Assembly (NCBI GenBank): GCA_037074765.1
Contig: JBAMDO010000040.1
Coordinates: 310,001-374,000 of the forward strand
Source: Mansonella perstans
Lineage: Eukaryota > Nematoda > Chromadorea > Rhabditida > Onchocercidae
Length of the DNA: 64,000 nucleotides
Direction: 5' to 3'
Within the stretch, counting starts at the first letter, position 1. Each line of letters starts with the position of its first letter. The notes under the pieces are model-generated. The model was not told the origin of the DNA, did no database searches, and worked only from the letters and a program-made list of their open reading frames with translations. Positions 29,013-40,510 of this stretch are shown here, one piece after another. The position numbers and the translations under genes are program-made.

Positions 29013-32000
29013 TTTTATGCATGTGTTTTTTTCATTTATAATGTATTCAAAAATTTCACTATTTAACAGAATGTTTGATTGTATATTGCTGCATCGATGA
29101 AACAACAGTATAATATAACTGGCTTATCGTGCTTATTAAAATCTCTGAACATTCTGAAATCTAAGGGACAATTCAATTTATTTTTAAATTCCTCTAAAAA
29201 GATTTATTTGGGAGAAAAATGAAACTGAATCATTTTTATGGATGCAATTGTGTTCTATTCAAAGGCAATTAACATTTTTTTAATCAATGAATTTTGTAAT
29301 TGTCTAAAAACTTTGAAATTTTAATGAAATGGTTAAATTTACAATAGAAAATTTTGCTCCATTTCTTGGCTGTAAATATAATAAAATTTTTGTTAAAATC
29401 TTTGAAATAAATACTTTCTTTATTTGTTACTATCATTAAAGTAGTTTTGGATAGTAATTACCCATTGCATTACTGTTTTCATCAGTCATCAGATGGTAAT
29501 CTGCGCTTATGTATGCTAACATGTATAGATGATCGTTTTTTGTTACATTTTTTTTAATAGTGAAATAGAAAAAGAACTCCCTTTTTAAAAATGAAAAATG
29601 AATGAGACCTTTAAACTGTACAACACTCGGCTTTCAAAGTTTCCGCTTCCAAAATTTAAGTAATTTTTCTTTGTTCCTAAAATCATAAAGTAAAAAAAAA
29701 ATCTTCAGCTGTATTATTCAATTGGTAATTTTTGTATGTAATTGAAAAAGTTTGAAATGGTAATGCTTGATGGGCATTATTCAAATTAATTTGATCTTTC
29801 TACAATGCAACTGATAAATCTTTTCAAAAAATTATGGAATTTTTTTTCGGAATTTATGAATTAACTAGATAACATTCTTTAAAACTCTTCTTTTGAAAGG
29901 TAGAATTTAAGATCAATATTAAATTCCATGAATTTTAATCATACGTTTAAACGAAAATTTTAGAAAAAGCTGTTGGATAGGTCATAATAGAGAAAACTTT
30001 TTTCGCAAAAATTATGAAATTTTTTTGCCTGGTCAACCCTTCTGCATATTATTCATACCTCCTCGTCAATTGACATTATTGTCAATCATGTTCTACTAAT
30101 CTACGATATATTTGTTAGTTTCTTGACACTTTGAAATTTTCGTCATTAATTTATCAATTTGAAATACTCGAACTTGAAAATAGTTCCAAAAAAATTCGTT
30201 TTTTGTTTGTCTTTCCTCAAAATTTCGAAACTTCGAAGTGAAACTGGAAAAAGCCGAAAAAGTACCTTGTCTAATAACTAATGACATAAATGATTCTCAT
30301 ATGACATGAATAAATGATTCTCATATGACATAAACTTATGACATAAATCCTCACATACTTTCCAATATTTTGTGTTTTCTCAAATTTCTCAATGGGCCAA
30401 TGATTGGAATGTAGCACTGTTTTCGCTCAATGCACTTTTGAATTTTTTAAAATAATCATTCATTTGTTTAAAAATTTATTTATTTCTTTAAAATAGATAG
30501 CCGGTTTCTAAAATTTCTAATTGTTTTACAAATCAAAAATGTCATTTGTTATCGAAATTTTCGTCAGGAAGACAGCACATCTAGTAAGGATAGTACTAAC
30601 ACATGTTTCTGATCTAATAAGGCACTATCACGACAAAAAGTGCGAGCCTGTTTGAAAGATTGAAGCACAGCAATGTGTCTCCTTGTTCCTACAGCGCGAA
30701 AGAAGATACTGGATAACCGCACAATCAGACTTATTAAATGCTCTGCAGGAACTCATTACGGCTCTCAGAAGATCTGATTCACACTATTACGCAAAGCAAA
30801 TGTTAAGGAACAAAAAGTGAAGGATGGGAAAAACGATGATTAAAAGCGAAGGCGAAACTAAACTGCCTAAAAATGCCGACACCAAGCAAATACAAGAAGA
30901 ATCGAATGCTACATTTTTCTTTGCTGATCAAAAATAGATTGCTGCAACTAAGAGATATGGTTTAAAAGATTCGAGATGATACTGTGGAAGACATGTATGA
31001 TTGATAATGAAATACTGAATTCAGGCCATAAATTCAGGAAGGAGCCGATTTAAATCCCAATATATTGACAGTACCTTCTCATTTTAAATTTTTAATCAAA
31101 AAGCTTTAGCTTGTCTTGGGCGTTTAAGTAAATCTGATTATTTTTCCTTTAAAAATTAAACAGAAAAAGATAAGAAACGCTTGATCGGAAATATCAAAAG
31201 TTCTAAATTGAATGATAAGGACGATTTATACTAAATTATGCAACATTTCACTATTTCACAAAAGATATCTGGAATACTTTAGTTAAGCTTTCCGTTACGA
31301 ACAAATTAATTGAACTGAGAATTGTTAGTTTTATTGGCTACAATTAGTTTTATGGTAAACACGCTCATACTTATATTTTTAATCATAGCAATTACTTCTT
31401 AGAGAGAATTTCTTAATCAGTAATATGTATTATTTTTAAACAATGAAATATTGGTCGTCTCGTAAATAAATTTTGAACAGTGAGCAAAAATTGAAGACAG
31501 AGAGAAAATGAAGCAGTTTAGAACGGTCCGCATTTTAAATTTGGTTCTTAAAAAGTTTTATTTATGCAACTGGTCTTATTCAGGTCCATATTTTCTAAAA
31601 AGATCATCAGAAAATCATTTTGTAAGTTTTGAAATATTCCAAGTTTTACTTCTGTATATTTCAAACAAGTGTAGTCTGAAACAAATTAAAGATATCAATT
31701 TTCAACCTAAGCTTTTAAAGCTTTTGACTTCTCTTCACATAATTATTCACCGATTATTGAGCATTATTCCTATCCGAAGAATTTCTCAAGGATTTCAATA
31801 ACTTTTGGAAAACTTAATGGAGAATTTCGAAAAAAGAGTTAGAAAGTTTAAAAAGCACCAATTCGTCACTAATGAAAAACACTTTTGAATGAGGAAAGTA
31901 ATTTATTTTAAATTTCTGCAAATGCATTTGGGCTTGGTTTGACGGCCAAATTTTTTTTTAAAAAAATGAAATGATCAGAATTTGATCAGTCATTTCCAGA

Positions 32001-33159
32001 ATGGATTAATGAGTTAATGGAAATCTAAGAACAGCCATGAATAGAAAGTTGAGCGATAAGGAAACTGAAAGAAATTTGCAGATTACAAGTAAGAATTCAA
32101 GAAGTATTCTCAACAAAAAATGTGGGCTAAATTTTGGTTGTTTAGCGAAATTACTTTTTATAATTAGATTTTTTACTTTTGAATTATGAATTAATTTCTA
32201 AAGAGAAACATTTTGTTGTTTTTCGAATTTTTTGTAATGTTTGGAAGATAAAACTGCTTCTATGCGCTATATAAAATTTTATTAGAGGAATTAATGTATT
32301 TTAAAGAACGTAGAAACTAGAATTTCGGACACTGCGACGAAATTTTATTCGCAATCAAAAACTGAGAATAGTTATACTATGGAAAGAATTTTGTTTATAA
32401 GCATTCACTGAAGTTGATTAAATCAGTTAAAAAAGGCATTTTTTCTAAATTTCACGAATAAACTGGCTCCGCCAAACAAAGTGAGAAATGTGCTTTCTGC
32501 AAAATTACCAATTGATCACCAATACACAAATTTTAGAGTAATAAAACTGCATGACTCTACATAATGAAACGGATACGACTCTACAAAAAGTTCTCTTTCT
32601 GACTTGGGTTCACTTCGGTTGCTGTTGAAAAATCGTGGTCTTCTGTTTGCGTTCAAAATACTTGTAAAAATTATTTGCGATGACATTAATCATATGTTTG
32701 CTAATATTCTAGACAGGATGGCGAAGTTCAAATGATTGTCTTTCTAGAAATCTTTAAAAGATAGCATCGTTTGTTAAAAAATAAATAATCTAATGTTTAA
32801 AAAAAGAAACTTTTCCAACATTTTAAAACTAAACAAAATAACTCTATCACCATGAACAGAATGTTATAATGTTTCTGGCGTATAAGTAGTTAATACAAAT
32901 GTTCAGAAAAAGAAAATTTGCGAATAACTTTGGAAATGTGACAAGAAGAACATCTACTTTTCAGTAATTAACAAAATATATCCATAGATTTGGTGAAAAC
33001 AAATTTAAACTCCGGATTACCATTAACTAATCGGAGTTATAACAATAGCAATCTTTTTTCGTCATAGAAAACAGATATTCCGGATAATCTGCCGGATCGC
33101 TGCAAATTTTTTACTGAATATTATTAAAGTTGATTATTAAAGGTTAAAATTAAAGTTGA
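29013..33159. other. AT-rich intergenic sequence
   Basis: No gene was recognised. A short duplication (ataaatgattctcatatgac, twice) lies at about 30286-30330. At 30560-30960 the base composition is more even and frames look like decayed coding DNA, but no family could be named. The 97-codon frame at 31508-31801 has no motif. Confidence 0.45.
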
Positions 33160-34110
33160 TTGTCTAAAACAGTCAAATTTGGCGTAATCACACTAGCTCT
33201 TATCTTGTGCCATCTTTTCCGCAATGCTAATAGTGTTCCACAAAATGGAAACAATATAGTAATTCTAAAGCTTGCTTATATCTTATTCTATTCGGATCAA
33301 TTGAATAAAAAAATGATGGGTAGAATGTGCACGGGAGGAGAGGTATCTATCGAATCCAAATAAAGATAAAGGTCCTCCAGGACATGAAGGTGGTTGTTTT
33401 TATTTTTAAAAAAAATTTCGCAAGTTATGTGCTCTTTATTAGTTAGATTAAAATAAATTTCTGCAGAAGATGAACCAGGAAAGAAAGGATCAGATGAAGC
33501 AAACGGAATAGGCGTGTAATGAAGTGAATAGGCGAATAATGAAGCGGTCTCCCAATTTTTTTCCGGCGGTAATCCTAGAATAAGGTTTGTGTTTTCATTA
33601 ACCAAGGGAACATTTTTGAAAATCGAATAATTGCCGCCCAAGATTTCGTATTTTTTAAAATCTTTTCGTAATTCTTAAATTTAAGATTGATACCTTTTCT
33701 TTCGTGATTAATGAGGCCAGGTAAGGCAAAGATGGGCTACCAGAAGTACAAGCAGTACTTAAAAGGCCAAATTCACCTGGATCAACTGGTTCGTGAACTA
33801 GACATAGGTGATGAATTAAGGCCAGTTGGCGTGCAAGACATAACAGTAGATGGTGAATTAGGGCCAGCTGGATTACCAGGCTGCCTTAGATCAAAAGGTA
33901 ACGATAGCGAAGTAAAACGAACTATAATTATGTGTTATATAATATGAAAGTAATTGTGCTAATTTCTCACTTTGCACCATCATTATTTTCCAGATCGAAA
34001 TTCCCGAAATCTTATGACCTGGTGTTTATGGTATTTACTGCCCATGTTCACCAAAAAGCGCTTTCAGCACAATCAAAATCGACCAGAAATAATAGCACAT
34101 GACACAAATT
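33160..34110 (+). pseudogene. Decayed cuticle-collagen relic
   Basis: Collagen pieces lie in order on the plus strand, in shifting frames. First comes a hydrophobic N-terminal segment at 33160-33230 (SKTVKFGVITLALILCHLF), resembling a membrane anchor but without an ATG. GPPGHEG follows at about 33375, then a probable intron with acceptor ttctgcag near 33470. Then come EPGKKGS, PNSPGSTGS (about 33770) and GELGPAGLPG (about 33850), and finally PGVYGIYCPCSPKSAF at 34018-34065. The YCPC-P-K/R-S end is the hallmark C-terminus of one group of nematode cuticle collagens. That group differs from the CPKYC type at 25.2 kb, so this is not a recent copy of the neighbour. Stops and frame changes interrupt the Gly-X-Y regions. 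A collagen origin is strongly suggested; exact exon limits are uncertain. Confidence 0.6.
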
Positions 34111-34898
34111 ATTGAATATTTCGTTCCCACAAATTTCTCGTCTTATTTTTGTAGCCTCACAGCCCTTTCTTTCAACATTATTTCAACTACAAGCGTATGC
34201 GCAATTGGCTTAACTGCCCATTCAGCCGTTCCATTGAAATGAATCATTTCTTGCTGGTTTTTGTTGATAACTATTCATTCTCTATCCTAATTCTCTTCCA
34301 ACTTATCATCAAAGCTTAACTATGTTTTCCTAATTCATTGTGACTTAATTTTACTTTTATTTTCATTTCAATATTTTTAAAAAATACTCCGGTCATTTTC
34401 AAAAAATATTTTGGAATTTGCCGGTATGAGTCAGTCATAACATTGCTACTATGTATAATGAAACAACTCAAATTAAATTTTAATAAAGGTCATTTCTACA
34501 ATTTACTTTCTCTAAAAAAATGTCCATATCACATTGTGACTCATCAATGATATTCTATTATATTTTCGGTTAATCAGTGATTTTGTGTAATTTAGCACAC
34601 AGTTTATCGGAAAAGCCGAAGGTTTTCTATTTTGATATTTAGTTGAATAATTTTTGTAGCTCATAGTGGATGACGATGTCTATATTTTTCTCAGACTTCA
34701 AGTCATCATGACTACAGCTATCCACAAAGCCTCCATTGTCCTTTGTAAATCTTTGTTAATCTTCCTTATCATCTCATGGTTTAGATCATCATGCTTTGGG
34801 TAGGAGACAAAGCACTCATTGTTAGAATTAGATTTATACTCCTACCAATATGTGCTTCTTTCTTTTTGTACCTATAAAAGTACAATCTTCGTGCAAGT
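34111..34898. other. Intergenic sequence before the LTR element
   Basis: AT-rich, all frames stopped, nothing recognised. Confidence 0.55.
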
Positions 34899-35372
34899 TG
34901 TCGCGAAACCTATACAGCGAGTTTCAATAGGTAAATAATAAGTACATTATGATCTCTCCATTACATCATCCTTTATTATTTTACATTATGATCTCTGCAT
35001 CACATCATTAATTTTCCTTTATTATTTGACATTATGATCGTCTTATCACGTCATTGACCCCCCTCCTAATACTATAGACTGTCAAATTTCCATTATAACT
35101 GTTTTCTTCATGGCGATATTCATCAATCTCATCATCCAGTTCTTTTATATTTTTATTATGTTTTTCGCGTTTGTTACTGTTTCTAATTATGTCTGCGTGC
35201 GTTCATTAATAATTGTAATAAAAGGTTTAATTACCCAAGTTTGAGGTTATCCTACAATTCAACGCAGTTCAACTCAACACAACGGTTAAATTACCCAACG
35301 TTGAGATTAGAACCACACAACAATCAATTCAATCCTTTCACTCAACGACAACTCAACAAAACTTTCACAACA
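34899..35372 (+). repeat. 5' LTR of BEL/Pao element 1
   Basis: Starts TGTCGCGAAA and ends TTTCACAACA just before the primer-binding site (474 bp). It matches the second LTR at 37043-37514 along its length, with many substitutions and small indels. The shared segment aataaaaggtttaattaccc includes AATAAA. Three imperfect direct repeats of about 26 bp (34944-34969, 34983-35008, 35029-35054, core acattatgatc) lie in the U3-like part. The two copies are clearly diverged, so the insertion is old. Confidence 0.85.
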
Positions 35373-35379
35373 GATTTTA

Positions 35380-35397
35380 TGGTGCCACGAGCCGGGA
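35380..35397 (+). promoter_or_regulatory. Primer-binding site, element 1
   Basis: TGGTGCCACGAGCCGGGA lies 7 nt after the LTR. It begins with TGG, the complement of a tRNA CCA end. The identical 18-mer recurs at 37523. The priming tRNA was not identified. Confidence 0.75.
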
Positions 35398-35406
35398 ACT
35401 GAAGTA

Positions 35407-36742
35407 ATGTCGACCTCCCTTAATAATTCAGCAAAACCAACCATCGACAGAATAAGTGAACTTATAGAAGAGATCAACAAGCTTGAATTATTACCACCAA
35501 ACCGAAACCTCCAACTGGAGGATCAGCAACAACAATATGAATCAAAAGAACGAATTATCAAAAACAAAGTGAAGCGATTAGAAATGTATGTCAGTAATCT
35601 GGAAACGATCAACCAAAAATGGTTGGATCTTATACAACAAACCACGGCAACAACAAAGAAAAGAGAAGAAGAAAAATACGAGAGAATGGTCAACGACAAA
35701 CAAGGTATCTTACATATGATCAATAATAGCAAGGAAATTATTATTACCTTAAATTCATATTGTAATGATCTAGAAACAGCCTTTCGAAAAGAAAAATTGT
35801 TAGACAATAGGGAAAAGGAATTACTTAAGCCTTCACCTATTTATCATTCTACAATAAATTTACCACAATTACCATTACCCACTTTTAGTGGGGATATTAA
35901 ATTATGGAGGAATAAGTTCAATACAGCTATAAATCTGCAGCAAATCCCAATCATTCAAAAGCTTATTTATTTGATCTCCTGTTTAAAAGGAGAAGCATTA
36001 GAGGCTATTAGAGGGTTCGATGTAGCGCCGGAAAATTATGAAGTAATAAAACAGATCTTAATCGATAAATATGGCAATCCCGCTACTATCAAAAAGCATT
36101 ATATAACGAATTCTACTCCATTCAACGAAACGACAAAGAATGGAAGATAAGAATCGAAGTAATGGAAAAAATCCTTCGACAATTAGAAGCATTGGGCGAG
36201 AATTTGGAACACTCCAGTATTGAAATCACAATTGAAAACAAATTACCACCATGGATCTTGGACAAAGTATATCAAATGAAAGAAGAAAAGGAAAAGTGGA
36301 CAGTAAGTAATTTACGAAAATTCTTATTGACATTAATCCATAGAAGTGAAGAAGTAGGAACCAAAAATCTCAACAAGAACAAATCCCAAAAAGAACAATT
36401 CAATTTCAAAACGGAAGAGGAACATCCGCCCTACTGATAACAAAACAATCAAACGAGGCAAAGAACTTTCAGTCTAGCAATAGGGCAAAGGAAAAAAGAC
36501 CTTGTATATTTTGTAATCAAAATCATTGGGATAATGAATGCCCAAATTGCCTCACAGCCAAACAACGATTCGAACGCTTGAAGGAGCTCAAAGCGTGCAC
36601 AAATTGCTTCCGTACGAAGCATGCAACAATTGACTGCAAACAAAGGAAACGTATATGTTTCCACTGCAAAGGCCAACACAATACTGCATTATGCTACAAG
36701 AAATATTGCTCGCCGAATAACGATCTCAACAAAGAAGCCTGA
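35407..36742 (+). pseudogene. gag of BEL/Pao element 1, frameshifted
   Basis: Starts at ATG 35407. A coiled-coil-rich N-terminus is followed by the capsid-like region of the DUF1759 type found in BEL/Pao gag (segments LPTFSGDIKLWRNKF and LISCLKGEALEAI). The frame is then lost in an A run near 36095 and continues in a second frame to a stop at 36437. The C-terminal part resumes in a third frame from about 36404. It carries two zinc knuckles (CIFCNQNHWDNEC, and CFHCKGQHNTALC preceded by CTNCFRTKHATIDC) up to a stop at 36740-36742. The first break looks like loss of one base in an A tract. A programmed shift is less likely because no standard slippery heptamer is present. Confidence 0.82.
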
Positions 36743-37016
36743 GATTCCTCGCGGCATGTGGGAATTAGCAAAGGTAAAAGAAATCAATAGAGGACCAGAT
36801 GGAAAAATAAGAAACGCTATAATAGAGATGCCAAATGGAAGGTTACTTAATAGGCCAATAAATATGCTATATCCTTTAGAAGTTGAAACCAATGAACCTA
36901 TTCAACAACCAATCCCGGAAACCCCAAGTCAAATTTCAGAACCGGAAAACCCAATTGCTACGAGGACCAGAGCAGCTATACGAACACAAAAAGAAAACCC
37001 TCAAATCACATCCTAG
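36733..37016 (+). pseudogene. 3' remnant of BEL/Pao pol (DUF5641-like tail)
   Basis: Directly after the zinc knuckles, another frame encodes PRGMWELAKVKEINRGPDG and MPNGRLLNRPINMLYPLE, then a Pro/Glu-rich tail ending at 37016. This is the module C-terminal to the integrase core in BEL/Pao polyproteins. Protease, reverse transcriptase, RNase H and the integrase core, normally several kb, are absent between gag and this tail, so element 1 carries a large internal deletion with its junction near 36733-36745. Confidence 0.78.
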
Positions 37017-37042
37017 CCTCTCACCTCCCCTCCCGTTGGGAG

Positions 37043-37514
37043 TGTCGCGAAATTTATAAGGCGAAAACTTCAATAGGTCAATAAATTTTATTTTTATTGT
37101 AGTATAATCTCATAGCTAATAAGTAGAATAATGTCATTATGATCTTTCCATCACGTCATTATTCTACCCGATCTAATGATCTCCCCATCACATCATTATT
37201 CTATCCTTTACCATTTGACCTCATGATCATCTTATCACGTCATTGACTCCCCCTTTTACTACTATATATAGATTGTCAATTTCTCATCTTAACAGTTTTC
37301 TTCATCACTGCGCTCAATTGTTTCCTCATCCACGTATTCAATTCTTTTAGCATTATATAATTACGTTCGTGTTCATTATGTTTCGCGTTTGTTATTACCT
37401 TTAATTATATTTGCGTTCGTCAATAATTTTAATAAAAGTTTAATTACCCAAGTTTGAGATTGAGACAGTAAAGTATTCAATTCAACCAGCTACCTTATCT
37501 CAACTTTCGCAACA
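37043..37514 (+). repeat. Central LTR (3' LTR of element 1 and 5' LTR of element 2)
   Basis: Starts TGTCGCGAAA and ends TTTCGCAACA (472 bp). It is homologous to 34899-35372. On its left is the pol tail of element 1. On its right are a primer-binding site and a second gag start, so it serves both elements. The bases before it (cccgttgggag) are a poor polypurine tract. Confidence 0.85.
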
Positions 37515-37522
37515 AAATTTTA

Positions 37523-37540
37523 TGGTGCCACGAGCCGGGA
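37523..37540 (+). promoter_or_regulatory. Primer-binding site, element 2
   Basis: The same 18-mer as at 35380-35397, again a few bases behind the LTR. Confidence 0.75.
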
Positions 37541-37549
37541 GGTGAAGAA

Positions 37550-40510
37550 ATGTCGACCTCCCTTAATAATTCAGCAAAACCATCATCGACAGAATAATTG
37601 AACTTATGGAAGAGATCAAGAAGCTTGAATTATTACCACCAGATCGAAACCGTCGACTGGAGGATCAGCAACAACAATATGAATCAATTCAACGAGCTAC
37701 CTTATCTCAACTTTCGCAACACAGGGAAGAAAAATTATCGACGAGATCTCGAACTACCTATTGGACTCTTGAGAAGGTCAACAGAGAGTGGTTGGAACTC
37801 ATTATGCGGGTCAAGGCTCCAGGCAAAAGAAAAGAAGAGGAAAATTAGTATGGAGATGATCGACAAAAAAGAAATGATCGGGAATGAAGAGTTACTATGG
37901 ATGTTAATCGAGGGGATACCTCGTCAAATAGAAGCAATAAATAAGATTCTGGAACACTCGAGTAATGAAGCCAGCGCTACAAGCAAGCTGCCGAATTGGA
38001 TCCTCGAAGGAATATATTAACAAAAAGAACAAGAATCGTGATCAACTATCAAGTTTCGAAATTTCTTGAAACTACTGAAACGAAGAAATAAACGAATGAA
38101 TCAGATGGGAGCAATTAATGCTGGAAGAGAAAAGAGACCAAGCAATCGAAAATCAGACAGGATCTCGTATAACACGAAAGATAAGTCTTCTGCCTTCAGT
38201 AATATTAAACAAAACCCATCCTATATGATCACAAATTAAATAGTTCGAAGATTTCTGGAGTTGCCAGTAGATCTTGTTCCGTTTGTAAGAAGAATCACTG
38301 GAATTATAGTTCCTAAAGTATCCCACTTTTCAACGGCGAATAGAACGTTTAAGAAAAAACAGTTCTTGCTTCAACTGTTTGCGAGCGAGACACGCAACTA
38401 ATGACTGCAACAAATGGAAGTGCGCTTTCACTGCAAAAGCCGTAATAATGTTCGCCAAATATGCCTACAGAAATGGTTCACAAATCAGTGGAACTGCGGA
38501 TCAGAGGGATACAGGAACTCTGCTATTATGTAAGGAAATTAGGATAGTCAATGCAAACAGTCCAGAATTACAAGAAAATCGCTAGCCTTATTTGGTATTA
38601 GTTCACGGATATCCTTTATCTCGAGGGATTTGATCAAGTGATTAAATCTGTCAGAAATGGTATTGACAGTAGCTTCGTTTGACAACAAAGTACCGAAATT
38701 GTGTCTTGCTAGCGAAGTGGACGTAAAAATTGACGAAACCGAGATCGTATAGATCGAAGCCAGCATGATGGATCATTTAACGGACAAGTTACAAGTAGTT
38801 CAGTTGAATGGTCACAAACTGCTTTGTGTGGAACTTCAGGAGCATTTTGGTAACCCAAAGAACTACTGGAAACAACCTGACTTATCCGTGCGGATTATTT
38901 TCTCAAATTTATTCAACTAGATAGAGTTCGAAGTTCAGAGTCAGGATTTGCCTCACTCTGCGTAAAAATTGGACCTATGTTAGCCAGAAAAGATTACGTA
39001 AATAAATTACATAGCATCGACATGAAAGAAGTTGGGCTGATAATTTTTTTATGCGTAATCCACTAAAGCTAATATTCCTAACATTTAGCAGTTCTGGAAA
39101 CTAGAGGTCGTAAGCATTGAAGAACAACTTAATGCTCACGGTAATGAAGCGTTTGAACAATTCAGAAGAAACACTAACAAGCATAAGGGGAGATATCAAG
39201 TCCGTTGGCCATGGAAAGAGTCAAAGACCAAGCTGATAACAATTGCAGACTATGTTATAGACGATTAAATCCACTGATCAAACTGCATCGAAGCAGTTAT
39301 CATTTGCTTTAATGATACAATGACACTTCAACAGTACGATTTGGAAGCAGCTACGTTCAAATATAATTAAAGAAGTATCGCCCAAAATGAATGAAATCGG
39401 CGTGATTCATTATTTACCTGATCACGAAGTTGTAAAAAGGTAACAGTACAACGGAACTTAATGTATTATTATATCGAGGGCCAATAATGATTTGGTAGGA
39501 ATATTGCTTTGTTTTCGAATGATGAACAAGGAGGTGATAACAGCCGTTGTGGGGAAAGGTGCTCTTATAAACAGAATTACACCCTTCTGAGCGAAATTGC
39601 ACAAGATTTCCGTGGTACCGTAGAAAAATTGAAGTGTTGTTTCCAGGCATTCCCTTTGGAATAATACCGTCACCCTTTTTCATTGTTATCAGTTACTGTT
39701 AATCACTGTTGGTAATGAAAGTGCTTTAGAGATTAGAAAAAATTTCTACCTCGGTAATGTCATGTTATCAGCTGAAGGAGCAGCAGAAGCACTTCAAAAT
39801 ATCGAGAAATGAAAACTATCTTCGCCAAAGTACCAGTGAATATTAGGGAGTTTCTATCAAATGCTGAAAGTTACGTGATCGTGACCGAGCCAAGGTAAAT
39901 CGGGAGAAAATCCTGGGTATTAATTGGAACTATGATAGGGATACCATACTGGTAACTTTGGAACCGTGGAGAGGAAGGAATTTATTAAAAGAACGATTTT
40001 ACAGTTTGTAGCCTCCCAGTTGACCCATTAGAGATTTCGTAGCCCCCATAATAATTCGATTCTTCAAAATCTAATTCGTGGGATGAAATCAGAAAGAAGC
40101 ACTGATACACGAATGGCCATTGGATTTCGTAGAACTATCGCGACTAGCAAGAAAGTCTCGAAACATGTGGAAATGCGTCAACTGGAGCCTATTTAGCTGC
40201 TATTTAGTTTTTTTTTCTTTACAAATCCAACTTAACTATTTAGTTTTTTCTACAAATCCAATTGGGAGTTCAGCAGCGATGAATATTCCGAATGTAAAAA
40301 GAACCAAGAAGAAAGGAAAGGACTGTTACCAGGATGGCTATTCAAATTCCTAAAGATCTCAAATTCATGGATGAAAGGCTTTAAATGGTGGAGATTACGA
40401 AGATCAACAGTAGGAGTTCTAAAATTCATAAAAATAACAGTAAAGCGAAGATTGCTTTCTCTCTTTTCGGAAATAAGACGTAAATTCTGAATATCAAAGG
40501 ACGGACTGAA
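37550..40510 (+). pseudogene. Degenerate gag-pol of BEL/Pao element 2
   Basis: Begins with an ATG context nearly identical to element 1, but the frame stops after 15 codons. Collinear fragments follow in changing frames. They are gag N-terminus (37606-37848) and mid gag (about 37890-38020); zinc-knuckle remnants (about 38270-38440, SSCFNCLRARHATNDC); and protease-region fragments (about 38650-38880). Next is the stretch before reverse transcriptase (about 39090-39240, RYQVRWPWKE). Reverse-transcriptase pieces follow (about 39400-40010, including HYLPDHEV and RTILQFVASQ). The last is a linker before integrase (about 40340-40470). No integrase core and no third LTR were found. Dead copy with many stops. 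Confidence 0.72.

Noticed and set aside
33297..33641. 114-codon minus-strand frame
   Set aside because: Overlaps the collagen relic on the opposite strand and shows no motif; judged to be chance.
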